From positions 372,001-436,000 of the forward strand of contig NZ_MZXV01000062.1 in NCBI RefSeq assembly GCF_003253745.1: a stretch of DNA of 64,000 nt, read 5' to 3'. Position 1 is the first letter of the stretch. The number at the start of each line of letters is the position of its first letter. The notes beneath the pieces are model-generated. The model made no database searches. It was given only the letters and a program-made list of their open reading frames with translations, and was not told the DNA's origin. Of the stretch, positions 1 through 9,400 are shown one piece after another. The translations under genes and the position numbers were made by a program. Source of the stretch: Mesorhizobium kowhaii. Its GTDB lineage: Bacteria > Pseudomonadota > Alphaproteobacteria > Rhizobiales > Rhizobiaceae.

Positions 1-372
1 CTGGTCGTGATGGATTTTTGAACGGCACACATCCATCAGCGCTTCCGAGCCGCGCAGCATGCAGGGCGTGGTGCCGCAGACCTGGATGTGGGCGCGGGTA
101 CCGACCGGGCTCAGCTGGTATTGCGTGTAGAAGGTGGCGACTTCCAGCCCCCTGATACGGGGCATGCCGAGCATGTCCGAAATCGTCTCGATCGCCGCCT
201 TCGTCACCCAGCCTTCCTGCTCCTGCGCCAGCATCAAAAGCGGAATGATCGCCGACTGTTCGCGGCCCTTGGGATATTTCTTGAGCCATTGCTTCGCCGC
301 TGCCGCGTTCGCCCGGTTGAAGGCGAAGGATGCTGGCTGGACACTGGCTTCTGCGAGACGGCGGACTGACAT
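1..372 (-). CDS. nuoE: NADH-quinone oxidoreductase subunit E (partial)
   Basis: This is the first 124 residues of the 24-kDa thioredoxin-like subunit of complex I, which carries the [2Fe-2S] cluster N1a in the peripheral NADH-oxidising arm. The first two cluster ligands are visible as C99 and C104 in CGTTPC, preceded by the family-typical VATFYTQY stretch. The remaining two ligands and the C-terminus lie beyond the left edge of the window. The ATG (complement of 370-372) directly abuts the nuoD stop codon, so the gene is translated as part of the nuoA-B-C-D-E operon. Family identity is clear; only the downstream extent is unknown. Confidence 0.95.
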   Translation of the reverse strand, partial: MSVRRLAEASVQPASFAFNRANAAAAKQWLKKYPKGREQSAIIPLLMLAQEQEGWVTKAAIETISDMLGMPRIRGLEVATFYTQYQLSPVGTRAHIQVCGTTPCMLRGSEALMDVCRSKIHHDQ

Positions 373-1563
373 TTAGCGATCGACCTCACCAAACACGATG
401 TCGAGGGAGCCGAGAACGGCGGTGACGTCGGCCAGCATGTGGCCGCGGCAGAGGAAATCCATCGCCTGCAGATGCGCGAAACCGGGGGCGCGCAACTTGC
501 AGCGGTACGGCTTGTTGGAGCCATCTGAGACGAGGTAGACGCCGAACTCGCCCTTCGGCGCTTCGACCGCAGCATAGACCTCGCCTGCCGGCACGCGGTA
601 GCCTTCGGTGTAGAGCTTGAAGTGATGGATCAGCGCTTCCATCGAGCGCTTCATTGCCTGGCGCTTCGGCGGCACCACCTTGCCATCGAGGTTCGACACC
701 GGGCCGGTGCTCTCCTTGCCGAGCAAAAGGTCGACGCACTGGCGCATGATCTTCGCCGACTGGCGCATCTCTTCCATGCGCACGAGGTATCGATCGAAAC
801 AGTCGCCGTTCTTGCCGATCGGAATGTCGAAATCCATTTCCGAATAGCATTCATAGGGTTGCGACTTGCGCAGGTCCCAGGGCGCTCCCGAGCCACGCAC
901 CATGACGCCCGAAAAGCCCCAGGCCCAGGCATCGGCCAGCGAGACCGTGCCGATATCGACATTGCGCTGCTTGAAGATGCGGTTGCCGGTCAAAAGCGCG
1001 TCGAGATCATCGATCGACTTCAGGAACGGATCGATCCACTTGCCGATGTCCTCGACCAGCTTCTGCGGCAGATCCTGGTGGACGCCGCCGGGGCGGAAAT
1101 AGGCCGCATGCATGCGCGAGCCGGAGGCGCGCTCATAGAACACCATCAGCTTTTCGCGCTCGACGAAGCCCCACAGCGGCGGCGTCAGCGCGCCGACGTC
1201 CATCGCCTGCGTCGTCACATTGAGGATGTGCGACATGATGCGGCCGATTTCGCAGTAGAGCACGCGGATCAGCTGGCCACGCTTCGGCACGTCGATGCCG
1301 AGCAGGCGCTCGGCGGCCAGCGCGAAGGCATGCTCCTGGTTCATCGGGGCGCAATAGTCGAGCCGGTCGAAATAGGGGATCGCCTGCAGATAGGTCTTGG
1401 CCTCGATCAGCTTTTCGGTGCCGCGATGCAGCAGCCCGATATGCGGATCGACGCGATCGACGACTTCGCCGTCAAGCTCCAGCACGAGGCGCAAAACGCC
1501 GTGCGCCGCAGGGTGTTGCGGGCCGAAATTGATGTTGAAGTTGCGGACGGAGGTCTCAGCCAT
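373..1563 (-). CDS. nuoD: NADH-quinone oxidoreductase subunit D
   Basis: This is the 49-kDa subunit of complex I, 396 residues, normal for alphaproteobacteria where NuoC and NuoD are separate proteins. Together with NuoB it forms the quinone-binding pocket at the end of the peripheral arm. The N-terminal NFGPQHPAAHGVLR motif holds the conserved His that contacts the quinone head group, and the C-terminal GSLDIVFGEVDR ending is typical of the family. It lies 9 bases after nuoC and abuts nuoE with no gap. Evolutionarily it derives from a [NiFe]-hydrogenase large subunit that has lost its nickel ligands. Confidence 0.97.
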   Translation of the reverse strand: MAETSVRNFNINFGPQHPAAHGVLRLVLELDGEVVDRVDPHIGLLHRGTEKLIEAKTYLQAIPYFDRLDYCAPMNQEHAFALAAERLLGIDVPKRGQLIRVLYCEIGRIMSHILNVTTQAMDVGALTPPLWGFVEREKLMVFYERASGSRMHAAYFRPGGVHQDLPQKLVEDIGKWIDPFLKSIDDLDALLTGNRIFKQRNVDIGTVSLADAWAWGFSGVMVRGSGAPWDLRKSQPYECYSEMDFDIPIGKNGDCFDRYLVRMEEMRQSAKIMRQCVDLLLGKESTGPVSNLDGKVVPPKRQAMKRSMEALIHHFKLYTEGYRVPAGEVYAAVEAPKGEFGVYLVSDGSNKPYRCKLRAPGFAHLQAMDFLCRGHMLADVTAVLGSLDIVFGEVDR

Positions 1564-1572
1564 TCTGGCGCC

Positions 1573-2178
1573 TCAATTCGTCTTGGCTTTTTCATCGCCC
1601 GGCAGGACGTAATCCGTGCCTTCCCATGGCGAGAGAAAATCGAAATTGCGGAATTCCTGCTTGAGCTCGACCGGCTCGTAGATGACGCGCTTGGCCTCGT
1701 CGTCGTAGCGCACCTCGACGAACCCGGTCAGCGGGAAATCCTTGCGCAGCGGGTGGCCTTCGAAACCGTAATCGGTCAACAGGCGCCGCAGGTCCGGGTG
1801 GCCCGAGAACAGCACGCCATAGAGATCGTAGGTCTCGCGCTCGAACCAGTCGGCGCCGGGATAGACGCCGGTGATCGACGGCACCATCGTCTCTTCGTCG
1901 GCCTGAACTTTGACGCGGATGCGCACATTCTGCTTCGGCGACAACAGATGATAGACGACGTCGAAGCGCTTGGCCCGCGACGGATAGTCGGCGCCGCAGA
2001 CGTCGATGATCGAGATGAACTGGCAGCGCGCATCGTCGCGCAGGAAGGTCATCACCTCGACCAGATCGCGCGGCTCGACATGGACGGTGAGTTCGCCATA
2101 GGCGATCACCGCGTCATTCACGCGGCCGATCAGCTTCTCGCCGAGATAGGTCGACAGTTCGCTCAGGGATGCGGTCAT
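1573..2178 (-). CDS. nuoC: NADH-quinone oxidoreductase subunit C
   Basis: This is the 30-kDa subunit of complex I, 201 residues from the ATG complementary to 2176-2178 (MTASLSELSTYLGEKL). The reading frame stays open upstream, but that extension overlaps nuoB and does not resemble NuoC, so the internal ATG is preferred. The signature ERETYDLYGVLFSGHPDLRR is present (cited as ERETYDLYG and FSGHPDLRR), followed by the acidic VEVRYDDE segment and the LKQEFRNFDFLSPWEG tail seen in rhizobial proteins. It sits 4 bases after nuoB and 9 bases before nuoD, consistent with coupled translation. Confidence 0.96.
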   Translation of the reverse strand: MTASLSELSTYLGEKLIGRVNDAVIAYGELTVHVEPRDLVEVMTFLRDDARCQFISIIDVCGADYPSRAKRFDVVYHLLSPKQNVRIRVKVQADEETMVPSITGVYPGADWFERETYDLYGVLFSGHPDLRRLLTDYGFEGHPLRKDFPLTGFVEVRYDDEAKRVIYEPVELKQEFRNFDFLSPWEGTDYVLPGDEKAKTN

Positions 2179-2182
2179 GGAT

Positions 2183-2764
2183 TTACCGTTCGATCGTGCC
2201 GGTGCGACGGATCTTCTTCTGCAAGAGAAGAATGCCGTAAAGCAGCGCTTCGGCGCTCGGCGGGCAGCCGGGCACATAGATGTCGACCGGCACGATGCGG
2301 TCGCAGCCACGCACCACCGAATAGGAATAATGGTAGTAGCCGCCGCCATTGGCGCAGGAGCCCATCGAGATGACGTAGCGCGGCTCCGGCATCTGGTCGT
2401 AGACCTTGCGCAGCGCAGGCGCCATCTTGTTGGTCAGGGTGCCGGCAACGATCATGATGTCGGACTGGCGCGGAGACGCGCGAGGAGCAACACCGAACCT
2501 CTCCGAGTCATAGCGCGGCATCGAGGTGTGGATCATCTCGACCGCGCAACAGGCGAGGCCGAAGGTCATGAACATCAGCGAACCGCTGCGCGCCCAGGTG
2601 ATCAGCGCTTCAGTCGAGGTGACGAGAAAGCCCTTGTCGGCCAGCTCGTTGTTGATCTCGAGGAAGAAAGGATCGTCGGACCCCACCGGCCTGCCGGTGT
2701 TGGGATCGATCAGGCCCTTGGGCTTCGGCGCGACGAGCGTTCCGGAACTGTCGTTCAATCCCAT
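2183..2764 (-). CDS. nuoB: NADH-quinone oxidoreductase subunit B
   Basis: This is the PSST subunit of complex I, 193 residues, carrying the terminal [4Fe-4S] cluster N2 that passes electrons to quinone. The tandem cysteines are C72-C73 in FGLACCAVEM; further ligands are in MGSCANGGG and YVPGCPPSAEALLYG. The start chosen is MGLNDSSG, giving a 10-base overlap with the end of nuoA. An ATG seven codons upstream would deepen the overlap and is not part of the conserved protein. All four cluster cysteines are intact, so the protein should be functional. Confidence 0.96.
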   Translation of the reverse strand: MGLNDSSGTLVAPKPKGLIDPNTGRPVGSDDPFFLEINNELADKGFLVTSTEALITWARSGSLMFMTFGLACCAVEMIHTSMPRYDSERFGVAPRASPRQSDIMIVAGTLTNKMAPALRKVYDQMPEPRYVISMGSCANGGGYYHYSYSVVRGCDRIVPVDIYVPGCPPSAEALLYGILLLQKKIRRTGTIER

Positions 2765-3120
2765 TCCAGCGCTCCTTTTTTCCATTCATAGGCAAAGCCG
2801 ATGGTCAGCACCGCCAAAAAGACCATCATCGACCAGAAACCGAGCATGCCGATCTTCGAGAACGACACCGCCCACGGAAACAGGAAAGCCACTTCCAGAT
2901 CGAAGATGATGAACAGGATCGACACCAGGTAGAAGCGGATGTCGAATTTCATGCGGGCGTCGTCGAACGAGTTGAAACCGCACTCGTAGGCGGAAAGCTT
3001 TTCGGGATCGGGATTGCGGTAGGCGACCAGGAAGGGGGCGGCCAGCAGCGCCAGGCCGACGACCAGGGCCACGCCGATGAACAGGACGATGGGCAGGTAT
3101 GAACCTAGAAGTGCGTTCAT
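2755..3120 (-). CDS. nuoA: NADH-quinone oxidoreductase subunit A
   Basis: This is a membrane subunit of complex I, 121 residues with three predicted hydrophobic helices (about residues 9-30, 63-83 and 92-112). The acidic loop YECGFNSFDDARMKFDIRFYL is the conserved family signature (cited in part: YECGFNSFDDAR), lying next to the quinone cavity. It is the first gene of the minus-strand nuo operon and overlaps nuoB by 10 bases. The operon promoter should lie in the divergent region just upstream. Confidence 0.96.
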   Translation of the reverse strand: MNALLGSYLPIVLFIGVALVVGLALLAAPFLVAYRNPDPEKLSAYECGFNSFDDARMKFDIRFYLVSILFIIFDLEVAFLFPWAVSFSKIGMLGFWSMMVFLAVLTIGFAYEWKKGALEWD

Positions 3121-3451
3121 GCTCGGCTTTCCGTTGGCGCCAATCCACGTTGATTACAGCACCGGACCTTAATGCGGAAGCGTGACAGTTTAACCGCTGA
3201 ACCGTTTTAAGGGCCTATGCTGCAACGCGGCGAGGGTTAGCGCAGCACTTCCAGCGAAGCAAGTCAAACCTTGTTCAAAACACGGTGCTGGACGGCATAT
3301 CCGAGGAAACTGGTCCGATCCGCTCCTGTTTGATTTCCTTCTATTTTTACTCCACTTTTGTCTCCTGACATGGTTGCCGCCAAAACCCTGCTAGCATGGG
3401 CCGGAATCACCCATCAGGGCCACGCCAAATCACCCTCAGAATGACACCCGC
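3121..3451. other. divergent intergenic region between nuoA and the YcaQ-like gene
   Basis: This 331-base stretch separates nuoA (leftward) from the glycosylase gene (rightward) and must carry both promoters. I see no tRNA, no convincing inverted repeat and no small reading frame with a good ribosome-binding site. The base composition is somewhat more AT-rich than the flanking genes, especially around 3325-3360, as expected for promoters. I could not assign -35/-10 boxes with confidence. Confidence 0.5.
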
Positions 3452-4651
3452 ATGAAGGAAAAGATCTCGCTTGCCATGGCCAGGCGCATCGCGCTTGCCG
3501 CTCAAGGGTTTCTCGACCCCCGCCCCACCGCTTCGCCCGACCGTCGTCATTTTGCTCGCGTGCTCTCGCGCACCGGCCTGCTGCAGATCGATTCCGTCAG
3601 TGCGGTGGTGCGCGCTCATTATATGCCGCTCTATTCGCGCCTTGGCCCCTACCCGCTCACGTTGCTCGACAACGCCGCCGTCACGCGCAAGCGCACAGTG
3701 TTCGAATACTGGGCGCACGAGGCCTCCTTCCTGCCGGTCGAGACATATCCGCTGATGCGCTGGCGCATGCAGCGGGCCGAGCACGGCGATGAAATGTATC
3801 TGGGCCTCGCCAAATGGGGCCGCGAGCACGCCGCCTATATCGAAGATATCTACCGCGAGGTCGTCGAGCGCGGTCCGATCGCCGCTTCAGCGCTCGAAGG
3901 CCAGAAAGGTTCGGGCGGCTGGTGGGGCTGGAGCCATGCCAAGCATGCCTTCGAATGGCTGTTCTGGGCCGGGCGCATCACCACCGCTCATCGTCGCGGT
4001 TTCGAGCGGTTCTACGATCTGCCGGAGCGCGTGCTGCCGCAGGCGATCCTCGATCTGCCGGTGCCCGCCGCCGAGGACGCGCACCGCGAGTTGCTGCGCA
4101 TTTCCGCCCGCGCCCACGGTATCGCCACGGCCGGCGACCTGCGTGACTACTTTCGCCTGTCCCCCGCCGACATGAAGGGCCGGCTGGAAGAACTGGTCGA
4201 GCTCGGCGAGCTGCTGCCGGTGCGCGTCGAAGGCTGGGACAAGCCGGCTTATCTTCACAAGGACGCGCGCCTGCCACGAAAAATCGAGGCCCGCGCCCTG
4301 CTGGCGCCGTTCGATCCGGTCGTCTTCGAACGATCGCGCACCGAGCGGCTGTTCGATTTCCACTACCGTATAGAAATCTACACCCCAGCCGATAAGCGGC
4401 AATATGGCTACTACGTCCTGCCGTTTCTGCTCGGTGACAGGATTGTGGCGCGCGTCGACCTCAAGGCCGACCGGCCAGCCGGGATGCTGCGTGTCCATGC
4501 CGCCTATGCCGAGCCCGGCGCGCCGCCTGAAACCGCTGCAGAACTCTTCGAGGAACTGAAGCAGATGCAGGGCTGGCTTGGCCTTGAACGTATAGAAGTG
4601 ACATCGGCTGGTGATTTGGGTCCGGCGCTGGCCGACCTGACCGTGTCGTAA
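3452..4651 (+). CDS. YcaQ-family crosslink-repair DNA glycosylase (winged-helix protein)
   Basis: A 399-residue protein of the HTH_42/YcaQ family, whose E. coli member unhooks interstrand DNA crosslinks by cleaving the N-glycosidic bond of alkylated bases. The catalytic QxD motif of this family is visible as QID in GLLQIDSVSAVVRAHYMPLYSRLG (about residues 46-48; cited as LLQIDSV). The C-terminal part (DPVVFERSRTERLF, then a long beta-rich domain) is typical. The ATG at 3452 is preceded by a weak ribosome-binding site. It is a stand-alone gene, facing away from nuoA and ending about 40 bases before the cobalamin riboswitch. Confidence 0.85.
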   Translation: MKEKISLAMARRIALAAQGFLDPRPTASPDRRHFARVLSRTGLLQIDSVSAVVRAHYMPLYSRLGPYPLTLLDNAAVTRKRTVFEYWAHEASFLPVETYPLMRWRMQRAEHGDEMYLGLAKWGREHAAYIEDIYREVVERGPIAASALEGQKGSGGWWGWSHAKHAFEWLFWAGRITTAHRRGFERFYDLPERVLPQAILDLPVPAAEDAHRELLRISARAHGIATAGDLRDYFRLSPADMKGRLEELVELGELLPVRVEGWDKPAYLHKDARLPRKIEARALLAPFDPVVFERSRTERLFDFHYRIEIYTPADKRQYGYYVLPFLLGDRIVARVDLKADRPAGMLRVHAAYAEPGAPPETAAELFEELKQMQGWLGLERIEVTSAGDLGPALADLTVS

Positions 4652-4689
4652 GCCCACGTTGACACCGCTGCCTGCAAAAGCCTAAATCC

Positions 4690-4873
4690 GGTCCAGACGG
4701 TCTCTTCTCTTCAACGAGAGGAGCCAAGAGGGAATGCGGTGCGAAATTCCGATTTCAAATCCGCGGCTGTCCCCGCAACTGTAAGCGAAGAGCCAAGGCC
4801 GAAAGCCACTGGGATGGTCCCGGGAAGGCGGCACCAAGGCGATGACCCGCGAGCCAGGAGACCTGCCGTCTGC
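4690..4873 (+). promoter_or_regulatory. cobalamin (B12) riboswitch aptamer
   Basis: The conserved core of the adenosylcobalamin riboswitch is visible in order: a GAGGAGCCAAGAGGGAA-type P2/P3 segment at about 4718-4734, GGTGCGAAATTCC at 4738-4750, the GCTGTCCCCGCAACTGTAAG block at about 4765-4784, and the B12 box AGCCAGGAGACCTGCC at 4853-4868. It directly precedes the DUF1636-cobW-cobN-cob gene series and should repress these genes when cobalamin is plentiful. Boundaries are estimated from the conserved boxes; the outer P1 helix was not folded. Confidence 0.95.
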
Positions 4874-4891
4874 GACTATAGAATCCGATCG

Positions 4892-4920
4892 CCCGGCGGG
4901 TTTCCGGGCAAGGAGCCCGA
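4892..4920 (+). promoter_or_regulatory. riboswitch expression platform with hairpin around the ribosome-binding site
   Basis: Immediately after the B12 box two mutually exclusive hairpins can be drawn by eye. One pairs GCCCGG (4892-4897) with CCGGGC (4905-4910). The other pairs CGGGC (4906-4910) with GCCCG (4916-4920), placing AAGGA of the ribosome-binding site AAGGAG (4911-4916) in its loop. The TTG start of the next gene is at 4924. No U-tract follows, which points to translational rather than transcriptional control. The pairing is seen in the sequence; its regulatory role is inferred. Confidence 0.6.
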
Positions 4921-4923
4921 TTC

Positions 4924-5352
4924 TTGGACCACGACAGCAGTTTTTCGGCTGGCACAGCGGATGTTTCGTCCGGCGAGAGCGATGCCCTTGCCGGCGTGAC
5001 CGTCATCGTCTGTGCCTCCTGCCGCGATGAAACCGGTTCCGATGCCCATCCCCGCGCCGGCGAACTGCTGGCGGACGACACGCGCCGCGCCGCCGCTGGC
5101 GAAGACGTCCGCGTCCGCAGCGTCGAATGCCTCGGCAATTGCAAGCGCCGGCTCAGCGCCGCCATCCTGCGCGATGGCTGCTGGAGCTACGTCTTCGGCG
5201 ACCTGACGACGACAAGCGGCGCCGATCTCGTCACTGGCGCCAAACTCTTCGCCACTTCGATGGACGGCCTCATTCCGTGGCGCGGCCGCCCCGATAGCCT
5301 CAAGCGCGGCCTCGTGGCCCGCATCCCTCCCCTTGACCTGCTGAAGGACTGA
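4924..5352 (+). CDS. DUF1636 family putative metal-binding protein
   Basis: A 142-residue protein with a thioredoxin-like ferredoxin fold suggested by two cysteine pairs: CASC (about residues 30-33) and ECLGNC (about residues 69-74). This arrangement resembles [2Fe-2S] thioredoxin-like ferredoxins, and the family is usually found beside cobW in B12 clusters. Its function is not established; a role in cobalt handling or electron transfer to a cobalamin enzyme is inference. The start is TTG at 4924, supported by AAGGAG seven bases upstream; there is no better ATG. It ends two bases before cobW and is the first gene controlled by the riboswitch. Confidence 0.8.
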   Translation: MDHDSSFSAGTADVSSGESDALAGVTVIVCASCRDETGSDAHPRAGELLADDTRRAAAGEDVRVRSVECLGNCKRRLSAAILRDGCWSYVFGDLTTTSGADLVTGAKLFATSMDGLIPWRGRPDSLKRGLVARIPPLDLLKD

Positions 5353-5354
5353 TC

Positions 5355-6392
5355 ATGACCGCTTCCGTCTCCCGCGTCCCCTGCACCGTCGTCACCGGCT
5401 TCCTGGGCGCCGGCAAGACGACGCTGATCCGCCATCTCCTGGAAAAAGCCGGCGGCAAGCGGATCGCCATCATCGTCAACGAATTCGGCGACATCGGCAT
5501 CGACGGCGAGATCCTGAAGGGCTGCGGCATCGACACGTGCCCCGAGGAAAACATCGTCGAACTGGCCAATGGCTGCATCTGTTGCACCGTTGCCGATGAT
5601 TTCGTGCCGGCGCTCGACCAGATCCTGTCGCTGACGCCGAAGGTCGACCACATCCTGATCGAGACCTCGGGCCTCGCGCTGCCCAAGCCACTGGTCCAGG
5701 CTTTCCAGTGGCCGACAGTGAAGAGCCGCGTGACGGTCGATGGCGTCATCGCCGTCGTCGACGGCCCGGCGCTGGCCGAGGGCCGCGTCGCCAACGACAT
5801 GAACGCACTTCAGGCACAGCGCGCCCAGGACACGACGCTCGATCACGACGACCCGGTCGAGGAGGTGTTCGAGGACCAGATCGCCTGCGCCGACCTGATC
5901 ATCCTGTCGAAGAGCGACCTGATGGACGCTGCCGGCTCGGCCCGCGCCAACGCCATTATCAACGAGCACATTGCACGCGCCGTGAAGATCGTGCCGACGT
6001 CTCAGGGCAAGGTCGATCCGTCGGTGCTGCTCGGCCTTGGCCTTGCCGTCGAGGACGACATAGAAAACCGCAAGACCCATCACGACGACGAACTCGACCA
6101 CGAGCACGACGACTTTGACAGCTTCGTCATCGACATCGCCTCGATCGCCAATCCGGATGAGCTGGCAAAGCGCGTCGCCACCGCCGCGGAGGAAGAAAAC
6201 GTGCTGCGCGTGAAAGGTTTCGTCGAGGTCGGCGGCAAGCCGATGCGGCTCTTGCTGCAGGCCGTCGGACCGCGTGTCAATCATTACTATGACCGCGCCT
6301 GGACGGCCGGGGATGACCGCCGCTCGCGCCTCGTCGTCATCGGCCTCAAGGGGCTGAACCGCCCGGCGATCGAGCGTATACTCGCCGGCTGA
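5355..6392 (+). CDS. cobW: CobW-family GTPase, cobalamin-associated metallochaperone
   Basis: A 345-residue G3E-class GTPase. The P-loop GFLGAGKTT spans residues 15-23, and the CxCC metal-binding motif appears as CICC in NGCICCTV, in a sequence with an additional cysteine-rich stretch (KGCGIDTCPEENIVEL) before it. A His/Asp/Glu-rich loop HHDDELDHEHDDFD lies at about residues 238-251, followed by the CobW C-terminal domain. Work on this family supports cobalt(II) delivery to the aerobic cobaltochelatase, fitting the position directly before cobN. It lies two bases after the DUF1636 gene. Confidence 0.93.
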   Translation: MTASVSRVPCTVVTGFLGAGKTTLIRHLLEKAGGKRIAIIVNEFGDIGIDGEILKGCGIDTCPEENIVELANGCICCTVADDFVPALDQILSLTPKVDHILIETSGLALPKPLVQAFQWPTVKSRVTVDGVIAVVDGPALAEGRVANDMNALQAQRAQDTTLDHDDPVEEVFEDQIACADLIILSKSDLMDAAGSARANAIINEHIARAVKIVPTSQGKVDPSVLLGLGLAVEDDIENRKTHHDDELDHEHDDFDSFVIDIASIANPDELAKRVATAAEEENVLRVKGFVEVGGKPMRLLLQAVGPRVNHYYDRAWTAGDDRRSRLVVIGLKGLNRPAIERILAG

Positions 6393-6410
6393 CGCAAACC
6401 ACGGGCCGCG

Positions 6411-9400
6411 ATGCACATCCTCACCACGACCTCCGCCTCGCTCGACGACCTCGCCGAGCCGGTCGATCTGCGGCAGACGCCGGCGGATATCGTGGCCCTG
6501 TCCTTCACCGACAGCGATCTTGCCGGACTGGCGGCGGCATGGAAGGCCGATGCCGGCCGCTTGCCCGCCATGCGGCTGGCGGCCTTGCGTGACCTGCGCC
6601 ATCCCATGTCCGTCGACCTCTGGGTCGACAGCGTCGCCCGCCACGCCAAAATCATCCTCGTGCGCATCCTCGGCGGCTACGACTGGTGGCGCTACGGCTG
6701 CGACCAGCTTGCCTCGACCGCCCGCGCACGCGGAATAAAACTGGCGTTGCTGCCCGGCGAATGCCGCGACGAGGATCTGCGCCTGATCGAAGCCTCGACA
6801 CTGCCCCGCGAGGAGCTCGACGCTCTGCTCGACTATTTTCGCGAGGGCGGCCCGGCCAATATGAGCGCGCTGGTGCAGAAGCTGGCGCGGCTGGCGGGAT
6901 CCGAAGCAACAATTTCGATGCCGGTCGCCGTACCGAAGACGGGGTTTTACGAGCCGGGCCGCGGCGTCATCGATGATCTGAGTGCTTTTGTCCGCGCCCC
7001 CGTCATCCCCATCCTGTTCTACCGCTCGATGCTGCTGGCCGCCGATGTCGCGCCGATCGACGCCCTTTTTGACGCGCTCAGGCAGCGCGGCATTACCCCT
7101 GTCCCCATCTTCGTCTCCAGCCTCAAGGACCCGGCATCCCTTGCGTTCGTGGAAACCGCACTGGCCACGTTCAAACCCGCCGCCATCATCACCGCAACCG
7201 CCTTCGCTTCCGGCGCCGAACCCGGCATTGAGACCCTGTTCGACCGCGCCGGCGTGCCTGTGTTCCAGGTCATCGTCGCCACCACCCGCCGCGACATCTG
7301 GGAAAACAACCAACGCGGCCTGGCGCCGGCCGATCTTGCCATGCATGTCGTGCTGCCCGAACTCGACGGCCGCATCCTCGCCGGCGCGATTTCTTTCAAG
7401 GGCGAGAACGAGGTCGATCCGGCGCTTGGTCACCGCGCCTTTGCCAACCGGCCGGAACCGGATCGTGTGGCGCAAGTCGCGGACCGCGTCAGAGCCTTCA
7501 TCAAGTTGCAGGAAACGCCCCGCGCTGAGCGCAAGTTGGCGATCCTGATCCCGGACTACCCGAGTGCCCCCGGCCGCACCGGCTATGCCGTTGGCCTCGA
7601 CGTGCCGTCCAGCGTGCTGGCGATGCTGCATGACCTCAAGGGACAGGGCTATGCCGTCGACGGGATTCCACAAACGCCGCGTGAGCTGCTGGATTTGCTG
7701 GAAAGTTCAAACCACGGGCTGAAGCTTGACGACTATCTGTCCTTCTCGACCGAATTGCCGAGGGTGGCAATGGCTGCCGTAGAGGCGGCCTGGGGGAAGA
7801 CGGAAGACGAGACCGGCTTGCGCGAGGCGCCCCCCTCCGCAAAATTCCCATTCCGCGCCGCCACCTTCGGCAACGTCACCGTGGCGCTCGCCCCGGATCG
7901 CGGCCGCTCGGCGGACCGCCGCGCCGATTATCACGACCCGACACTGCCGCCGCGCCATGCGCTGATCGCTTTCGGCCTGTGGCTGCGCAAGTCGCTCGGC
8001 GTTCATGCGCTTGTCCATGTCGGCGCCCATGGCACGCTGGAATGGCTGCCCGGCAAGACGGTTGCGCTCTCGGAAAACTGCTTTCCCGAGATCGTCACCG
8101 GCCCCTTGCCCGTGATCTATCCCTTTATCGTCTCCAATCCCGGTGAGGCGGCACAAGCCAAGCGGCGCATCGCCGCCGTCACCCTTGGCCATTTGCCGCC
8201 ACCGTTGACCGGCGCCGGGCTGGACGAGGATCAGCACAGGCTCGAGCGGCTGGTCGACGAATATGCCCAGGCCGACGGGCTCGACCGTCGCCGCCGCGAC
8301 CGGCTTGCCAAGCTGATCGTCGACACCGCGCAAAAGACCGGCCTCGCCTCCGAAGCCGGCGTCGCCAAAACCGACGCACCCGACGAAGCGCTGCGCCGCA
8401 TCGACGCCTGGCTCTGCGACCTCAAGGATTTCGCCATCAAGGACGGGCTGCATATCTATGGCCGTGCGCCCGAAAACGAGCCTGACGCCATGCGCCGGCA
8501 AAGCGCGGAAGCCGAGAAGACGGCGTTGCTCGCGGCACTCGATGGCCGTCACGTCAAGGCCGGTCCGGCCGGCGCGCCAGCGCGCGGTCGCTCCGACGTT
8601 TTGCCCACGGGCCGCAACCTGTTCACGTCGGACCCGCGCACCATGCCGACACCGACCGCCTATGACCTCGGCAAGGCGGCGGCGGAAGAAGTGGTGCGCG
8701 GCTATATGCAGTTGCATGGCGACTGGCCGCGTTCGCTGATCATCGATCTCTGGGGCTCGGCCTCGCTGCGCACCGGCGGCGAGGAGATCGCCCAGGGCCT
8801 GGCGCTGATGGGCTGCCGGCCGCAATGGGAGGCCGCGACCGGCCGCATCACCGGTATCGAGGTGCTGCCGCCGGCCATGCTCGGACGGCCACGTGTCGAC
8901 GTCACCTGGCGCATATCAGGTCTGTTCCGCGACATGTTCCCGACCCAGATCGCACTGATCGATGCCGCCGGAAATGCCGTTGCCACCCGCGACGAGGAGG
9001 ATTCGGAAAACCCGCTCGCAGCCAAAGCCCGCGCGGATGGCAAGATCACCCCGCGCATCTTCGGCACCTCGCCCGGCACTTACGGCGCCGGCATAGAGGA
9101 CCTGTTGTCAAGCGGTGACTGGGCGGCACGTGAAGAGATCGGCCGCGCCTATCTCGACGCCACCTCGCATGCCTATGGCGGCGCCGGAGGCGAAGGCATA
9201 TCCGCGCCCGGCGCCTTCGAGGGCCGCATCGCCGAAGCCGATCTTCTCGTCCACACCGGCGACGACCCCGGCCGCGACATCCTCGAAGGTTCCGCCGACG
9301 TCGCCTTCATCGGCGGCTTTTCGGCAGCGTTGGCCGCGCTCGGCAGGAACGCCGACGTGATCGTGCTCGACACCACGGATCCGCAAAAGCCCAAGCCGCG

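Noticed and set aside
622..2373. Long open frame antisense to nuoD and nuoC
   Set aside because: It is a mirror of highly conserved genes in GC-rich DNA; the product resembles no protein family and lacks a ribosome-binding site.
5187..7673. 828-codon open frame antisense to cobW and cobN
   Set aside because: The plus-strand genes have clear motifs and codon bias; the antisense frame is a compositional artefact.
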